A DNA stretch of 37,327 nucleotides, taken from the NCBI GenBank assembly GCA_022792835.1, contig JAAWBT010000030.1:1-37327 (forward strand), given 5' to 3'. Each line of letters opens with the position of its first letter. Position 1 is the first letter of the stretch. The notes under the pieces are model-generated. The model was not told the DNA's origin. It did no database searches and worked only from the letters and a program-made list of their open reading frames with translations. The stretch comes from Lachnospiraceae bacterium (GTDB lineage: Bacteria; Bacillota; Clostridia; Lachnospirales; Lachnospiraceae). Shown in pieces: positions 25,759-33,843 of this stretch. A program made the translations under genes and the position numbers.

Positions 25759-26463
25759 TTACGCAGTTGCCGTTTCCAGAGCCACCTGCATCATGTTGGT
25801 AAAGCCTGTCTGGCGTTCTTCGGCGGAAAGCCCCTCTCCGGTCACGATGGAATCGGATACGGTGAAAATTCCAAGGGCGCAGACGTTCGCACGGTTTGCG
25901 TTACAGTAAAGGGCATAACTTTCCATTTCCACAGACAAAAGCCCCATCTTTGCCCACTGTTTCCACTCAGGAGTCTCCGTGTAAAACAGATCGGAAGACA
26001 GCACATTTCCCACCCGGCAGGGATACCCGTGGGCAGCGGCCGACCGGACTGCTTTCTCCAAAAGCTCATAGGAAGCTGTGGCTGAATAGGTTCCGGGGAG
26101 ATGGTACTGATGGGCAAAGTTTCCGTCTGTGCTGGCCCCCATGGCCATAACCAGATTCCCCACTGGAAGATTTTCTTGAATACTTCCGCAAGAACCCACC
26201 CGGATCAGATTTTTCACACCGTAAAAATGAATCAGTTCATAAGAATAAATCCCGATAGAGGCACAGCCCATGCCGGTACCCATGACAGACACCCTTTTTC
26301 CATTCCAGGTGCCGGTAAAGCCCAGCATGTTTCTCACGGAATTGAACTTTGTTACATTTTCCAGGAAATTTTCTGCAATAAATTTGGCTCTTAAGGGATC
26401 GCCCGGCAGCAGTATACTCTCTGCGATCTGTCCCATTTCTGCCTGATTGTGTGGAGTTGCCAT
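25759..26463 (-). CDS. deoD: Purine-nucleoside phosphorylase, DeoD type
   Basis: 234 residues from ATG 26463 (MATPHNQAEMGQIAES), with AGGAGGAAATCAC upstream; an additional 19 upstream codons are open but include the ribosome binding site. The enzyme cleaves purine (deoxy)nucleosides with phosphate to base and sugar-1-phosphate. Family features are LPGDPLRAKFIAENFL, the phosphate-binding IRVGSCGSI, the ribose-binding VEMESYAL and SDSIVTGE, with the base-contacting Asp. The gene is first in the deoD-cls-GH2 series and diverges from the DMT/MATE pair. Confidence 0.95.
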   Translation of the reverse strand: MATPHNQAEMGQIAESILLPGDPLRAKFIAENFLENVTKFNSVRNMLGFTGTWNGKRVSVMGTGMGCASIGIYSYELIHFYGVKNLIRVGSCGSIQENLPVGNLVMAMGASTDGNFAHQYHLPGTYSATASYELLEKAVRSAAAHGYPCRVGNVLSSDLFYTETPEWKQWAKMGLLSVEMESYALYCNANRANVCALGIFTVSDSIVTGEGLSAEERQTGFTNMMQVALETATA

Positions 26464-26529
26464 GTGATTTCCTCCTGTTCTTTTGGTATTAAAATGCTTC
26501 CGTTTCTTCAGGGAAAACAAATCACTTCT

Positions 26530-26558
26530 ATCATATCACAGTTTTTTTCAGATTGCCA
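26530..26558 (-). promoter_or_regulatory. Promoter of deoD (extended -10)
   Basis: On the minus strand TATGAT (26535-26530) with TGA directly before it. The -35 position holds TGGCAA at 17 bases, a weak match. It diverges from the plus-strand promoter starting at 26567. Confidence 0.5.
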
Positions 26559-26566
26559 GAAATGTA

Positions 26567-26595
26567 TTGATTATTTCCCTCTTCCATACTATAAT
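26567..26595 (+). promoter_or_regulatory. Promoter of the DMT/MATE pair
   Basis: TTGATT (26567-26572), 17 bases, then TATAAT (26590-26595), 59 bases before the DMT ATG. Confidence 0.68.
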
Positions 26596-26654
26596 CAGTA
26601 ATGTTGCTTCCTACATATCAGATACAGCGGCTTTGCCGCAGGGGGATTTTCATC

Positions 26655-27563
26655 ATGTTTTACATCGTTCTGGCACTGATCTCTGGCGTCATGGTCTCTG
26701 TCCAAAGCAGCTGCAATGGCGTGCTCTCTCCTTTTATCGGAGTGTTTGGTGTCGGCTTTATCAGTATGCTTTTAAATGCGTTCACATGTTTTCTTCTGGA
26801 ATTTATTCCGACCAGAACATTTCCCAAACCCGGGGCAATGCCGCCCCGTGTCTATCTGGGCAGCATCTGTGCGGCCTCTGTCATGGGCTTTTCCGGCTAT
26901 CTGGTGGCCAGAGTCGGAAGTGCGGTCACAGTCTGTCTTTCTGTCTCTGGGCAGCTCATCATGTCGGCCATTGTCGACCATTTTGGGTGGTTCGGTTCCG
27001 AAAAGGTGCGCTTTCGCAGCAACAGAATTCTCGGCTTCTTCTGCATTCTGGCCGGTGTGTTTGTGATCAATTTTGCCGGCGCAGACTCTTTCCGGGGAAT
27101 TGCCGGGCAGGGAATGCTTTTGTTTCTTCTTTTATTTGCTGTTTTTCTCGGCTTTATTACGGTTTTGGCCCGTATGTTTAATTTTGAAGCCAGCCATTAT
27201 GTGGGGCCCATTGCCGGAGGGTTTTATATCGCAGGTGTGGGAGCGCTCCTGTCTTTTGTTCTGCTTCTTTGTACTTCCGGCTTTCAGATTCCTGTCTCTG
27301 GATTTGCAAAGGCTCCTTTCCTTGCTTATCTGACAGGTCCCCTGGGCGGGGGCGCCTGCCTGCTTAACAACCTTACCTATGGAAAAATGAAGGTGTTTCA
27401 CGCAACCATCTTCAACCTGGTCGGGCAAATCGGCGCAAGCATTGTGGCGGATCTGATTCTTCTTGGTGAATTTCCTCTGAGCAAGCTGGTCGGGATTCTT
27501 GTGGTCTGTGCCGGGATCTTCCTTGACAAACGGGCAACGCTTAAGGCGCAGAAACAGCAATAG
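26655..27563 (+). CDS. DMT superfamily transporter, YdcZ type
   Basis: 302 residues from ATG 26655 (MFYIVLALISGVMVSVQSSC), with AGGGGGA upstream. About ten membrane segments form two halves, each opening with a similar pattern (LALISGVMVSVQSSCNGVL and FLGFITVLARMFNFEASHYV). This is the arrangement of YdcZ/DUF606-type drug/metabolite transporters with both repeats in one chain. Substrate unknown. The MATE transporter begins 36 bases later, and one upstream promoter probably serves both. Confidence 0.83.
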   Translation: MFYIVLALISGVMVSVQSSCNGVLSPFIGVFGVGFISMLLNAFTCFLLEFIPTRTFPKPGAMPPRVYLGSICAASVMGFSGYLVARVGSAVTVCLSVSGQLIMSAIVDHFGWFGSEKVRFRSNRILGFFCILAGVFVINFAGADSFRGIAGQGMLLFLLLFAVFLGFITVLARMFNFEASHYVGPIAGGFYIAGVGALLSFVLLLCTSGFQIPVSGFAKAPFLAYLTGPLGGGACLLNNLTYGKMKVFHATIFNLVGQIGASIVADLILLGEFPLSKLVGILVVCAGIFLDKRATLKAQKQQ

Positions 27564-27599
27564 ATGTCTATGAAAAATGGAAATAAGGAGGGAAACCCT

Positions 27600-28940
27600 A
27601 TGAAAAAGAAGGATTTGACAAGCGGAAGCATCACGAAAACCATGCTGCTTTTTGCCTTTCCCATGATCCTGGGAAACCTTCTGCAGCAGCTCTATAATAT
27701 TGCGGATACTCTGATTGTCGGCCAGTTTTTAGGTTCCAACGCTCTGGCTGCTGTCGGCTCTGCCTACACGCTTATGACTTTTTTGACCTCAATCCTTTTA
27801 GGGCTCTGCATGGGAAGCGGGGCTGTCTTTTCCACCTGCTATGGCGCAAAGAATATGGAGCGGTTAAAGTACAGTATCTTTGCCTCCTTCCTGCTGGTGG
27901 CAGGCTGCACCATCTTTTTGAATCTGATCGTCTTTCTTTTCATTGACCCGATCATGAGACTTCTGCAGACGCCGCCTGAGATTTATGAAATGATGCGAAG
28001 TTATTTGTGGGTGATCTTCATTGGAATCACAGCCACCTTCCTCTACAACTTTTTTGCCTCTTTGCTCCGGGCTGTGGGAAACTCTGTGATCCCCCTTTTG
28101 TTTCTGGGAATTTCTGCCCTTTTAAATATCGGGCTGGATCTTTTATTTGTGCTGGTATTCCACTGGGGCGCTCCCGGGGCAGCTGCCGCCACAGTCATCT
28201 CCCAGTACATATCTGGCATCGGCATTCTGATTTACACCTTGGTAAAATTTCCGGAACTCAGACTTAGCAGAAGGCATCTGCATCTGGAACCTGGCATCCT
28301 GCCGGAAATCTCCCAGTTTTCTTTTCTCACCTGCCTGCAGCAGTCCATCATGAATTTCGGGATCCTGATGGTCCAGGGACGGGTCAACAGCTTCGGCCCT
28401 ACCGTCATGGCCGCTTTTGCCGCCGCCGTGAAGATCGACTCCTTTGCCTACATGCCGGTCCAGGATTTCGGCAATGCCTTCTCCACCTTCATCGCCCAGA
28501 ATTATGGAGCCGGAAAAGCGGAACGAATCCGGAAGGGCATCAAAAGCGCTGTCGCTTCCTCTGTGGTTTTCTGCCTGATCATCACGGCCGGAGTCTGTAT
28601 CTTCGCAAGACCTCTGATGCTGATCTTCGTGAAGCCTCATGAGACCGAGATTCTTGCCATTGGGGTCCAGTATCTTCGGATCGAGGGGGCCTTCTACTGC
28701 GGCATCGGCTGCCTGTTCCTGCTCTATGGTCTCTATCGGGCCATAGCAAAGCCCGGCATGTCGGTGGTACTCACAGTAGTCTCTCTGGGCACCCGCGTCT
28801 TTCTGGCTTACACCCTTTCCTCCATTGCGGCGATCGGAGTCATTGGTATCTGGGTATCTGTGCCTATTGGCTGGTTCCTGGCCGATTTGATTGGCCTGGC
28901 CTATTACCTGCGCAGGAAGAAGACGCTGTTAAAACTATAG
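27600..28940 (+). CDS. MATE family efflux transporter
   Basis: 446 residues from ATG 27600 (MKKKDLTSGSITKTMLLF), with AAGGAGGGAAACCC upstream. Twelve membrane segments. The N-terminal PMILGNLLQQLYNIADTLIV and the later FLTCLQQSIMNFGILMVQG are typical MATE half-repeat starts. These proteins export cationic drugs or metabolites with sodium or protons. The substrate is unknown. It follows the DMT gene in the same unit and ends at a hairpin shared with the convergent lipoprotein gene. Confidence 0.92.
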   Translation: MKKKDLTSGSITKTMLLFAFPMILGNLLQQLYNIADTLIVGQFLGSNALAAVGSAYTLMTFLTSILLGLCMGSGAVFSTCYGAKNMERLKYSIFASFLLVAGCTIFLNLIVFLFIDPIMRLLQTPPEIYEMMRSYLWVIFIGITATFLYNFFASLLRAVGNSVIPLLFLGISALLNIGLDLLFVLVFHWGAPGAAAATVISQYISGIGILIYTLVKFPELRLSRRHLHLEPGILPEISQFSFLTCLQQSIMNFGILMVQGRVNSFGPTVMAAFAAAVKIDSFAYMPVQDFGNAFSTFIAQNYGAGKAERIRKGIKSAVASSVVFCLIITAGVCIFARPLMLIFVKPHETEILAIGVQYLRIEGAFYCGIGCLFLLYGLYRAIAKPGMSVVLTVVSLGTRVFLAYTLSSIAAIGVIGIWVSVPIGWFLADLIGLAYYLRRKKTLLKL

Positions 28941-28949
28941 ACAAGCCAA

Positions 28950-28982
28950 ATAAGGGCAGGAGAAATCTTTCCCTTGCCCGGA
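28950..28982. terminator. Hairpin between convergent genes, possible bidirectional terminator
   Basis: GGGCA and TGCCC close a stem with imperfect inner pairing (28954-28979). On the minus strand TTATTT follows; on the plus strand no T run follows, so it suits the minus-strand lipoprotein gene best. Confidence 0.5.
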
Positions 28983-29005
28983 AAACAGCCATCTTCCCCA
29001 ATCTG

Positions 29006-30139
29006 TCAATACATCAGGAGCGTAAAATTGTTTTTCCCTGCCAGATAATCTTCTGTGGGGATGATGGCCAGCTCAAATCCGTCTTCTCTGCTCACCATCT
29101 CTTCTCCATACCGCCCGACAAGCAGGTCGTCTGCCATGCTTAAGGGCTGAAACCAGGGGTACTCTCCATCCTCCCGCACCAGGACAGGCTCCTCATCCTC
29201 TCCATACTGATAGGTTTTCCATCCTCCCGCTTCTTCTTCCCAGAATGTTAAGAGCTTAAGCTTGGGGGTCCAGAAAATCGCTGCAAAGTTTTCCACTTCT
29301 TGGGGGAGTTCCTTCCACTCGCCGGACTTCACATTAAGCTCAATCACTTTCCGGGAATCTCCTTCTTTCACATTGCACACCAGAGTGCTTCCATCTATGG
29401 CATAATCGGCCGCAACCCAAAGTCTTTTCTCCCCCAGAGGTTTTGTGACGGTTCCGCTCTCCATGTCCAGGATGTTTAATTCCCACCAGCTCTCTTCTGT
29501 TTCTCCCTGTTCCAGATACACCAGCAGATTTTCATAGCAGCCATATAAGCGATACACGTCTATTACCCCCTCCCGTTCCGGAACCAGTGCTTCTTCTTTT
29601 CCTGTCTCAAAATCATAGCGGTAAATGCTGCATTTTCCTTTCTCACTGACCTCTCCGGTTTCCTCGTCAATAAACCAGTCATGGGTTGCGGTCAGCAGGT
29701 AATGATCCAAAAACAAAGCGGTTCCTCCGGCAGTGCCGTGAGAAAATTCTCCAATCTCCTTTTCGTTCTCTCCATTCAGGTCACTGCAGCAAAATACTCC
29801 ACCTCCGTCCGGCAGACTCTTCTGGTAGTACCATTTATCTCCAAGGCGTCCGATGAGCCATGTATATTTGTTGAGATAGACGGCAAAACATTCAACGCTG
29901 TCATGAAGGCAGTTCGGAACCCCGCACAAGGGACGGTAAGTCTTTGTCTTATAATCAAAATAGTCCACTTTCCCGGTAAACGACGAGACGTTGATCTGCA
30001 CCATTCCATCTCTTGTAAAGCACCGATTCACCGACATGACCGATCTGTCCGCCACTTTCTCCTCTTTTTTCTTCCCACATCCAAAAATTGCCAGCATGAA
30101 GAGCCCACAGATGAAACATATCCGTTTTCCCTTTGCCAT
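29006..30139 (-). CDS. Lipoprotein with Cys/His motif and beta-propeller-like repeats
   Basis: 377 residues. The signal peptide ends in a lipobox-like IFGC (C21). The mature chain has a motif YRPLCGVPNCLHDSVECF, with C72, C77, H79 and C84 positioned as in other lipoproteins that I associate with Lachnospiraceae (C-x4-C-x-H-x4-C). The rest is a series of beta-strand segments with alternating aromatic and hydrophilic residues (SIYRYDFETGKEE, WWELNILDMESG, KVIELNVKSGEW, WKTYQYGEDE), as in a beta-propeller surface protein. The function is unknown. GGGGGGATGATTT precedes the ATG. A 12-base palindrome lies 51-62 bases upstream. Confidence 0.75.
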   Translation of the reverse strand: MAKGKRICFICGLFMLAIFGCGKKKEEKVADRSVMSVNRCFTRDGMVQINVSSFTGKVDYFDYKTKTYRPLCGVPNCLHDSVECFAVYLNKYTWLIGRLGDKWYYQKSLPDGGGVFCCSDLNGENEKEIGEFSHGTAGGTALFLDHYLLTATHDWFIDEETGEVSEKGKCSIYRYDFETGKEEALVPEREGVIDVYRLYGCYENLLVYLEQGETEESWWELNILDMESGTVTKPLGEKRLWVAADYAIDGSTLVCNVKEGDSRKVIELNVKSGEWKELPQEVENFAAIFWTPKLKLLTFWEEEAGGWKTYQYGEDEEPVLVREDGEYPWFQPLSMADDLLVGRYGEEMVSREDGFELAIIPTEDYLAGKNNFTLLMY

Positions 30140-30189
30140 AAATCATCCCCCCTGTCCTTTTTATTCTGTTTTTCCAGTTATTTTCTTTA

Positions 30190-30201
30190 TAGATTAATCT
30201 A
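30190..30201. promoter_or_regulatory. 12-base palindrome upstream of the lipoprotein gene
   Basis: TAGATTAATCTA is perfectly self-complementary and lies in the AT-rich stretch where the promoter of the lipoprotein gene is expected. It is a candidate operator. Confidence 0.35.
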
Positions 30202-30235
30202 AAAACCGGCTGGATTCTTTAAATTTTTCTTAACT

Positions 30236-30320
30236 ATGTATAGAAAAAACCAGCCATTTCTTTTCCTGTGCAGGCAAATAATAGCTGCGGCACAAAAAGG
30301 CAAACGGCTGGTTTTTGTTC
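30236..30320 (-). terminator. Rho-independent terminator of the fhs-fchA-folD operon
   Basis: On the minus strand AAAAACCAGCC pairs with GGCTGGTTTTTT (30317-30243), with an inner stem (CTTTT/TGTGC with GCACAGGAAAAG) filling the long loop, and a T run. It lies 9 bases after the folD stop. Confidence 0.8.
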
Positions 30321-30328
30321 TTATCTGT

Positions 30329-31210
30329 TTATTTTACGGTTCTCATGGCGGCTTCCACCACGTGTCCCACCAGGACAGAGGTCGTCACAGCGCCCACACC
30401 GCCGGGCACAGGCGTGATGGCCTCAACAATGGGCTCGATCTCATTATAGACAGCGTCGCCTGCAATGGCGCCCTTGCCGCCCTTGCTGTTGGGCTTTTCT
30501 GCATCCCAGTTGATGGATACATCAATGACAACCTGTCCGGGACTTACAAAATCCTTGGTCAAACTGTTGAGCACGCCGGCCGCAGAGATCAGGATATCCG
30601 CGCCCTTTGCAATTTCGGCAGTGTTGACGGTCCTTGTATGGCATACGGTCACTGTTGCGTTCTTTGCCATCAGCATCATAGCCGCAGGCTTGCCCACTAC
30701 CAGACTCCGGCCGATGACCACCGCATTTTTCCCTTTGCAGTCGATTCCGTAGTAATCCAAAATTTCCATACATGCCTGGGGAGTACAGGGAGGGAATCCC
30801 AGGGGTTTTCCGGTGAAGACGCCGGCCATGGAACCGTCCGTCATGCAGTCCACATCCTTGGCGGGATCCAGCGCATTCTCGATCTCGCTCTGATCTGCCT
30901 TCAGATGCTTCGGAAGAGGCCGGAACATCAGGACGCCGTGGATGGAATCATCCTTATTCACCTTGTCGATCACCTTTAAAAGCTCTTCCTTGGAAATATC
31001 CTCTGGAAGCAAAATCTTCTCCACCTCAACGCCCAAAGTTTCACATCTCTTGGTGGCGCCTTTCTCATAAGAAATATCACTGGAATTCTCGCCGACCCGG
31101 ACGATTCCCAGCTTGGGAACAATTCCCTTCTCTTTCAGTTCTGCCACCTGCCCCATGATCTTTTCATTCAGTGCGGCAGTAACCTCTTTGCCAAGCAGCT
31201 GCTTTGCCAT
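30329..31210 (-). CDS. folD: FolD-type methylenetetrahydrofolate dehydrogenase, probably lacking cyclohydrolase activity
   Basis: 293 residues with the FolD fold: an N-terminal substrate domain, the Rossmann NAD(P) domain (VIGRSLVVGKPAAMMLM) and the PVPGGVG motif. Aligned with E. coli FolD, tyrosine (Y48 here) and the aspartate of KDVD (D121) are kept. The catalytic lysine four residues after the tyrosine is alanine (A52; here SYEKGA), and the glutamine of VQLPLP is phenylalanine (F96; MFRPLP). The following loop is CMTDGS rather than GFHPYN. Both lost residues serve cyclohydrolase chemistry in bifunctional FolD, so only dehydrogenase activity is expected. FchA, encoded 18 bases upstream, would supply the cyclohydrolase step. 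AGGAGGG precedes the ATG. Confidence 0.93.
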   Translation of the reverse strand: MAKQLLGKEVTAALNEKIMGQVAELKEKGIVPKLGIVRVGENSSDISYEKGATKRCETLGVEVEKILLPEDISKEELLKVIDKVNKDDSIHGVLMFRPLPKHLKADQSEIENALDPAKDVDCMTDGSMAGVFTGKPLGFPPCTPQACMEILDYYGIDCKGKNAVVIGRSLVVGKPAAMMLMAKNATVTVCHTRTVNTAEIAKGADILISAAGVLNSLTKDFVSPGQVVIDVSINWDAEKPNSKGGKGAIAGDAVYNEIEPIVEAITPVPGGVGAVTTSVLVGHVVEAAMRTVK

Positions 31211-31228
31211 TCTTTTTACCCTCCTAAA

Positions 31229-31858
31229 TTATTTTAACCGTCCTAACACGCTCTCAAACACCTCGTCGGCCAACTTCGTATATTTTGCCAGCATGGCGTC
31301 GGCCTTCTGGTTCAATTCTTCTGCATACGCTCTGTTTGCCATGGATTTTGTGTTGATGTACACATTCAGGCTTGCGCCCTGCAGAGCCGCCTTGCAAAAT
31401 ACTGCTCCCACGCCGGCGTCGCTGATGGCCAGTGCTGAACCCTTGGCGGCAAATTCTACGATCAGGTCAAGGGCTTCACAGCATTTCTCCATGATCTCCA
31501 TGGGAACAGAGCAGGCGTCCTTTAAGACAATCTCCATGACGCGGGCTTTTTCTGCCTTCTCCTCTTCTGTCGCCCTGGGCATGCCATAGGCTTTGGACAA
31601 GGGCTCAAATACCTCTGCATCCCGCTCAATGAGGGTCAGAAGCTCTTTCTGAAGAGTATCTGCCTTTCCCTTAAGCTCCCACATCTCCTCTTCCACGTCT
31701 GCATATTTCTTTTTGCCTACAGTCAGAGAACCCACCATGTTTCCGAGAGCCGTACCGACTGCTCCCACCAGAGCGCTTGCACCGCCGCCGCCCGGAACCG
31801 GGGACTTGGAAGCAAGCACTTCCACAAATTCATTGCATTTCACGGTTGAAAAACCCAT
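31229..31858 (-). CDS. fchA: Methenyl-THF cyclohydrolase, formiminotransferase-cyclodeaminase family
   Basis: 209 residues. The glycine-rich SPVPGGGGASALVGAVGTALGNM start and the largely helical remainder define the cyclodeaminase/cyclohydrolase (FTCD_C) family; in Clostridia the stand-alone form is FchA, which interconverts methenyl-THF and formyl-THF. CGGAGGTAGG lies upstream. Placement between fhs and folD agrees with that step, and it is needed because the neighbouring FolD lacks the catalytic residues. A terminator-like hairpin separates it from fhs. Confidence 0.9.
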   Translation of the reverse strand: MGFSTVKCNEFVEVLASKSPVPGGGGASALVGAVGTALGNMVGSLTVGKKKYADVEEEMWELKGKADTLQKELLTLIERDAEVFEPLSKAYGMPRATEEEKAEKARVMEIVLKDACSVPMEIMEKCCEALDLIVEFAAKGSALAISDAGVGAVFCKAALQGASLNVYINTKSMANRAYAEELNQKADAMLAKYTKLADEVFESVLGRLK

Positions 31859-31892
31859 TTTTTCCTACCTCCGTTAAATGATGTTCGACAAA

Positions 31893-31922
31893 GAGGGACA
31901 GCCGGAAGACTGTCCCCCCTGT
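31893..31922 (-). other. Hairpin between fhs and fchA
   Basis: GGGACAG pairs with CTGTCCC around an 8-base loop (31895-31916). On the minus strand TCTTTGTCG follows, a weak T run. It could be a partial terminator that tunes the fhs to fchA ratio, or an RNA-processing or stability element. Confidence 0.5.
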
Positions 31923-31952
31923 ATATGCACACGAGCACAAAAGAAAGTCTAT

Positions 31953-33638
31953 TTAGAACAATCCAGTGATCTTTCCACTCTCGTCCACGTCGATCTTCTC
32001 GGCTGCCGGCACCTTGGGCAGTCCGGGCATGGTCATGATCTCCCCGGTCAGGGCCACGATAAAGCCTGCGCCTGCAGAAATCTTCAGATTCCGCACAGTC
32101 ACCTCAAAATCGGTCGGAGCGCCCAGCTTATTCTGATCGTCTGTTAAGCTGTACTGGGTCTTTGCCACACAGATCGGGCAGTTGCCATATCCCAGATCCT
32201 CAAGCTGTTTCGCCTGCTTCTGGGCATTGGCCGTAAGAACCACTCTCTTTCCGCCGTAGATCTTCTGTACGATCTGGTTTAACTTATCCTCAATGGAACC
32301 TTCCAGTTCATAGGAGAAGTTGAAGTTGTTCGGCTCTTCCACCAGGCGGATCACTTCCTCTGCCAGCTTCACGCCGCCTTCGCCGCCCTTTGCCCATACT
32401 TCAGACAGGGCCACGTTGACGCCAAGCTCCTTGCACTTGGCTTCCACCAGGTCAAGCTCTGCCTTGGTGTCCGTGGGGAACGCATTGATGGCAACCACGC
32501 AGGGCAGACCGTACACGTTCTTGATGTTGCTCACATGCTTTAACAGGTTGGGCATGCCCTTCTCCAAGGCTTCCAGGTTCTCGTTGTTGAGATCTGCCTT
32601 CGGAACTCCGCCGTTGTACTTGAGAGCTCTTACGGTAGCCACGATCACCACCGCGCTGGGACGAAGTCCGGACATCCGGCACTTGATATCCAGGAATTTC
32701 TCTGCGCCCAGGTCTGCGCCGAATCCTGCCTCGGTGATGGCATAGTCCGCCAGCTTAAGCGCCATCTTGGTGGCTGTCACAGAGTTGCAGCCGTGGGCGA
32801 TGTTGGCGAAGGGGCCGCCGTGCACGATGGCGGGCACATGCTCTAAGGTCTGTACCAGGTTGGGTTTCAGCGTATCTTTTAAGAGCGCAGTCATGGCGCC
32901 CTCTGCGTGGAGGTCATGGGCTGTCACCGGCTTCTGCTCGGATACTTTGCCATAGGTGTAGCCGATGATGATGCGGCCCAGTCTTGCCTTCAGATCATTG
33001 ATGTCGCTGGCAAGGCAGAGCACCGCCATGATCTCGGAAGCCACGGTGATGTCGTAGCCGTCTTCTCTGGGCGTTCCGTTGGTCCGTCCGCCAAGGCCGT
33101 CCACTACGTTCCGAAGCTGTCTGTCGTTCATATCCACGCACCGTCTCCAGGTGATCTTCCTGGGGTCGATGTTCAGGGCGTTGCCCTGGAAAATATGATT
33201 GTCAATCATGGCTGCCAGCAGGTTGTTGGCCGCGCCGATGGCGTGGAAGTCACCGGTGAAATGCAGGTTGATGTCCTCCATGGGAACCACCTGGGCATAG
33301 CCGCCGCCTGCCGCGCCGCCCTTTACGCCAAAGACCGGTCCGAGGGAAGGCTCGCGGAGGGCAACCATAACCTTCTTGCCCAGCTTCTGAAGGCCGTCCG
33401 CCAGACCCACGGTGGTCGTAGTCTTGCCTTCCCCTGCGGGAGTCGGGTTGATGGCCGTCACCAGAACCAGCTTGCCGTTTTCTTTGTCAGACTCTTTCAA
33501 TAAATTGTAGTCAATTTTTGCCTTGTACTTTCCGTACTGCTCCAGATACTTCTCGTCGATGCCGGCTTTCTCGGCAATCTCCGTGATCGGAGACATGGTG
33601 CTTTCCTGTGCAATCTCAATGTCTGTTTTGAATCCCAT
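31953..33638 (-). CDS. fhs: Formate--tetrahydrofolate ligase
   Basis: 561 residues, normal length. The P-loop region [19 protein letters not shown] and the downstream [20 protein letters not shown] are diagnostic. It makes 10-formyl-THF from formate, THF and ATP, feeding purine synthesis and one-carbon flow. AAGGAGGGTAAC precedes the ATG. A ZTP riboswitch with an overlapping terminator occupies its leader. The downstream genes fchA and folD complete the conversion to methylene-THF. Confidence 0.97.
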   Translation of the reverse strand: MGFKTDIEIAQESTMSPITEIAEKAGIDEKYLEQYGKYKAKIDYNLLKESDKENGKLVLVTAINPTPAGEGKTTTTVGLADGLQKLGKKVMVALREPSLGPVFGVKGGAAGGGYAQVVPMEDINLHFTGDFHAIGAANNLLAAMIDNHIFQGNALNIDPRKITWRRCVDMNDRQLRNVVDGLGGRTNGTPREDGYDITVASEIMAVLCLASDINDLKARLGRIIIGYTYGKVSEQKPVTAHDLHAEGAMTALLKDTLKPNLVQTLEHVPAIVHGGPFANIAHGCNSVTATKMALKLADYAITEAGFGADLGAEKFLDIKCRMSGLRPSAVVIVATVRALKYNGGVPKADLNNENLEALEKGMPNLLKHVSNIKNVYGLPCVVAINAFPTDTKAELDLVEAKCKELGVNVALSEVWAKGGEGGVKLAEEVIRLVEEPNNFNFSYELEGSIEDKLNQIVQKIYGGKRVVLTANAQKQAKQLEDLGYGNCPICVAKTQYSLTDDQNKLGAPTDFEVTVRNLKISAGAGFIVALTGEIMTMPGLPKVPAAEKIDVDESGKITGLF

Positions 33639-33668
33639 AATGTTACCCTCCTTGGAAAATTATATTTC

Positions 33669-33696
33669 CTGCCCTTTTCCAAATGAAAAAGGGCAG
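33669..33696 (-). other. Second leader hairpin overlapping the riboswitch terminator
   Basis: CTGCCCTTTT and AAAAGGGCAG form a perfect 10-bp stem around 8 bases. Its first arm is the 3' arm and T run of the ZTP terminator, so the two hairpins exclude each other. It is followed by GAAATATAATTTTCC and then the fhs ribosome binding site. Confidence 0.6.
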
Positions 33697-33720
33697 TATT
33701 CACAAAATGAAATACTGCCC
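33684..33720 (-). terminator. Expression-platform terminator of the ZTP riboswitch
   Basis: GGGCAGTATTTC pairs with GTGAATACTGCCC (33720-33691, minus strand), followed by five T. The first arm overlaps the CUGGGCA end of the aptamer, the usual ZTP mechanism: ligand binding holds CUGGGCA in a pseudoknot and prevents termination. Confidence 0.85.
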
Positions 33721-33790
33721 AGACGGTCGGCCGTTTATGATTCCGGTTCCACTGTGGTACTCCACAATTATCCGTCAGTCCCCGGAACTT
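33714..33790 (-). ncRNA. ZTP (pfl) riboswitch aptamer
   Basis: On the minus strand: P1 TTCCGG with CCGGAA; the core GACTGACGGATAA; a small hairpin TGTGG-AGTA-CCACA followed by GTGGAACCGG; a linker; and the 3' domain ACGGCCGACCGTCTGGGCA, with hairpin ACGG-CCGA-CCGT and the CUGGGCA pseudoknot strand. These match the ZTP/ZMP-sensing pfl motif, which commonly controls fhs and purine genes. Binding of the purine intermediate ZMP/ZTP, which signals 10-formyl-THF shortage, would turn on the fhs-fchA-folD operon. Confidence 0.9.
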
Positions 33791-33805
33791 CTTGCTGATA
33801 GATTT

Positions 33806-33834
33806 ATCATAACGCCTCAGAGGAAGTTTGTCAA
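33806..33834 (-). promoter_or_regulatory. Strong sigma-A promoter of the fhs operon
   Basis: Consensus TTGACA (33834-33829), exactly 17 bases, then TATGAT (33811-33806) on the minus strand. Transcription would start about 10 bases before the riboswitch. The -35 box is 10 bases after the proS stop, and no terminator lies between. Confidence 0.9.
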
Positions 33835-33843
33835 TGTTAAATT

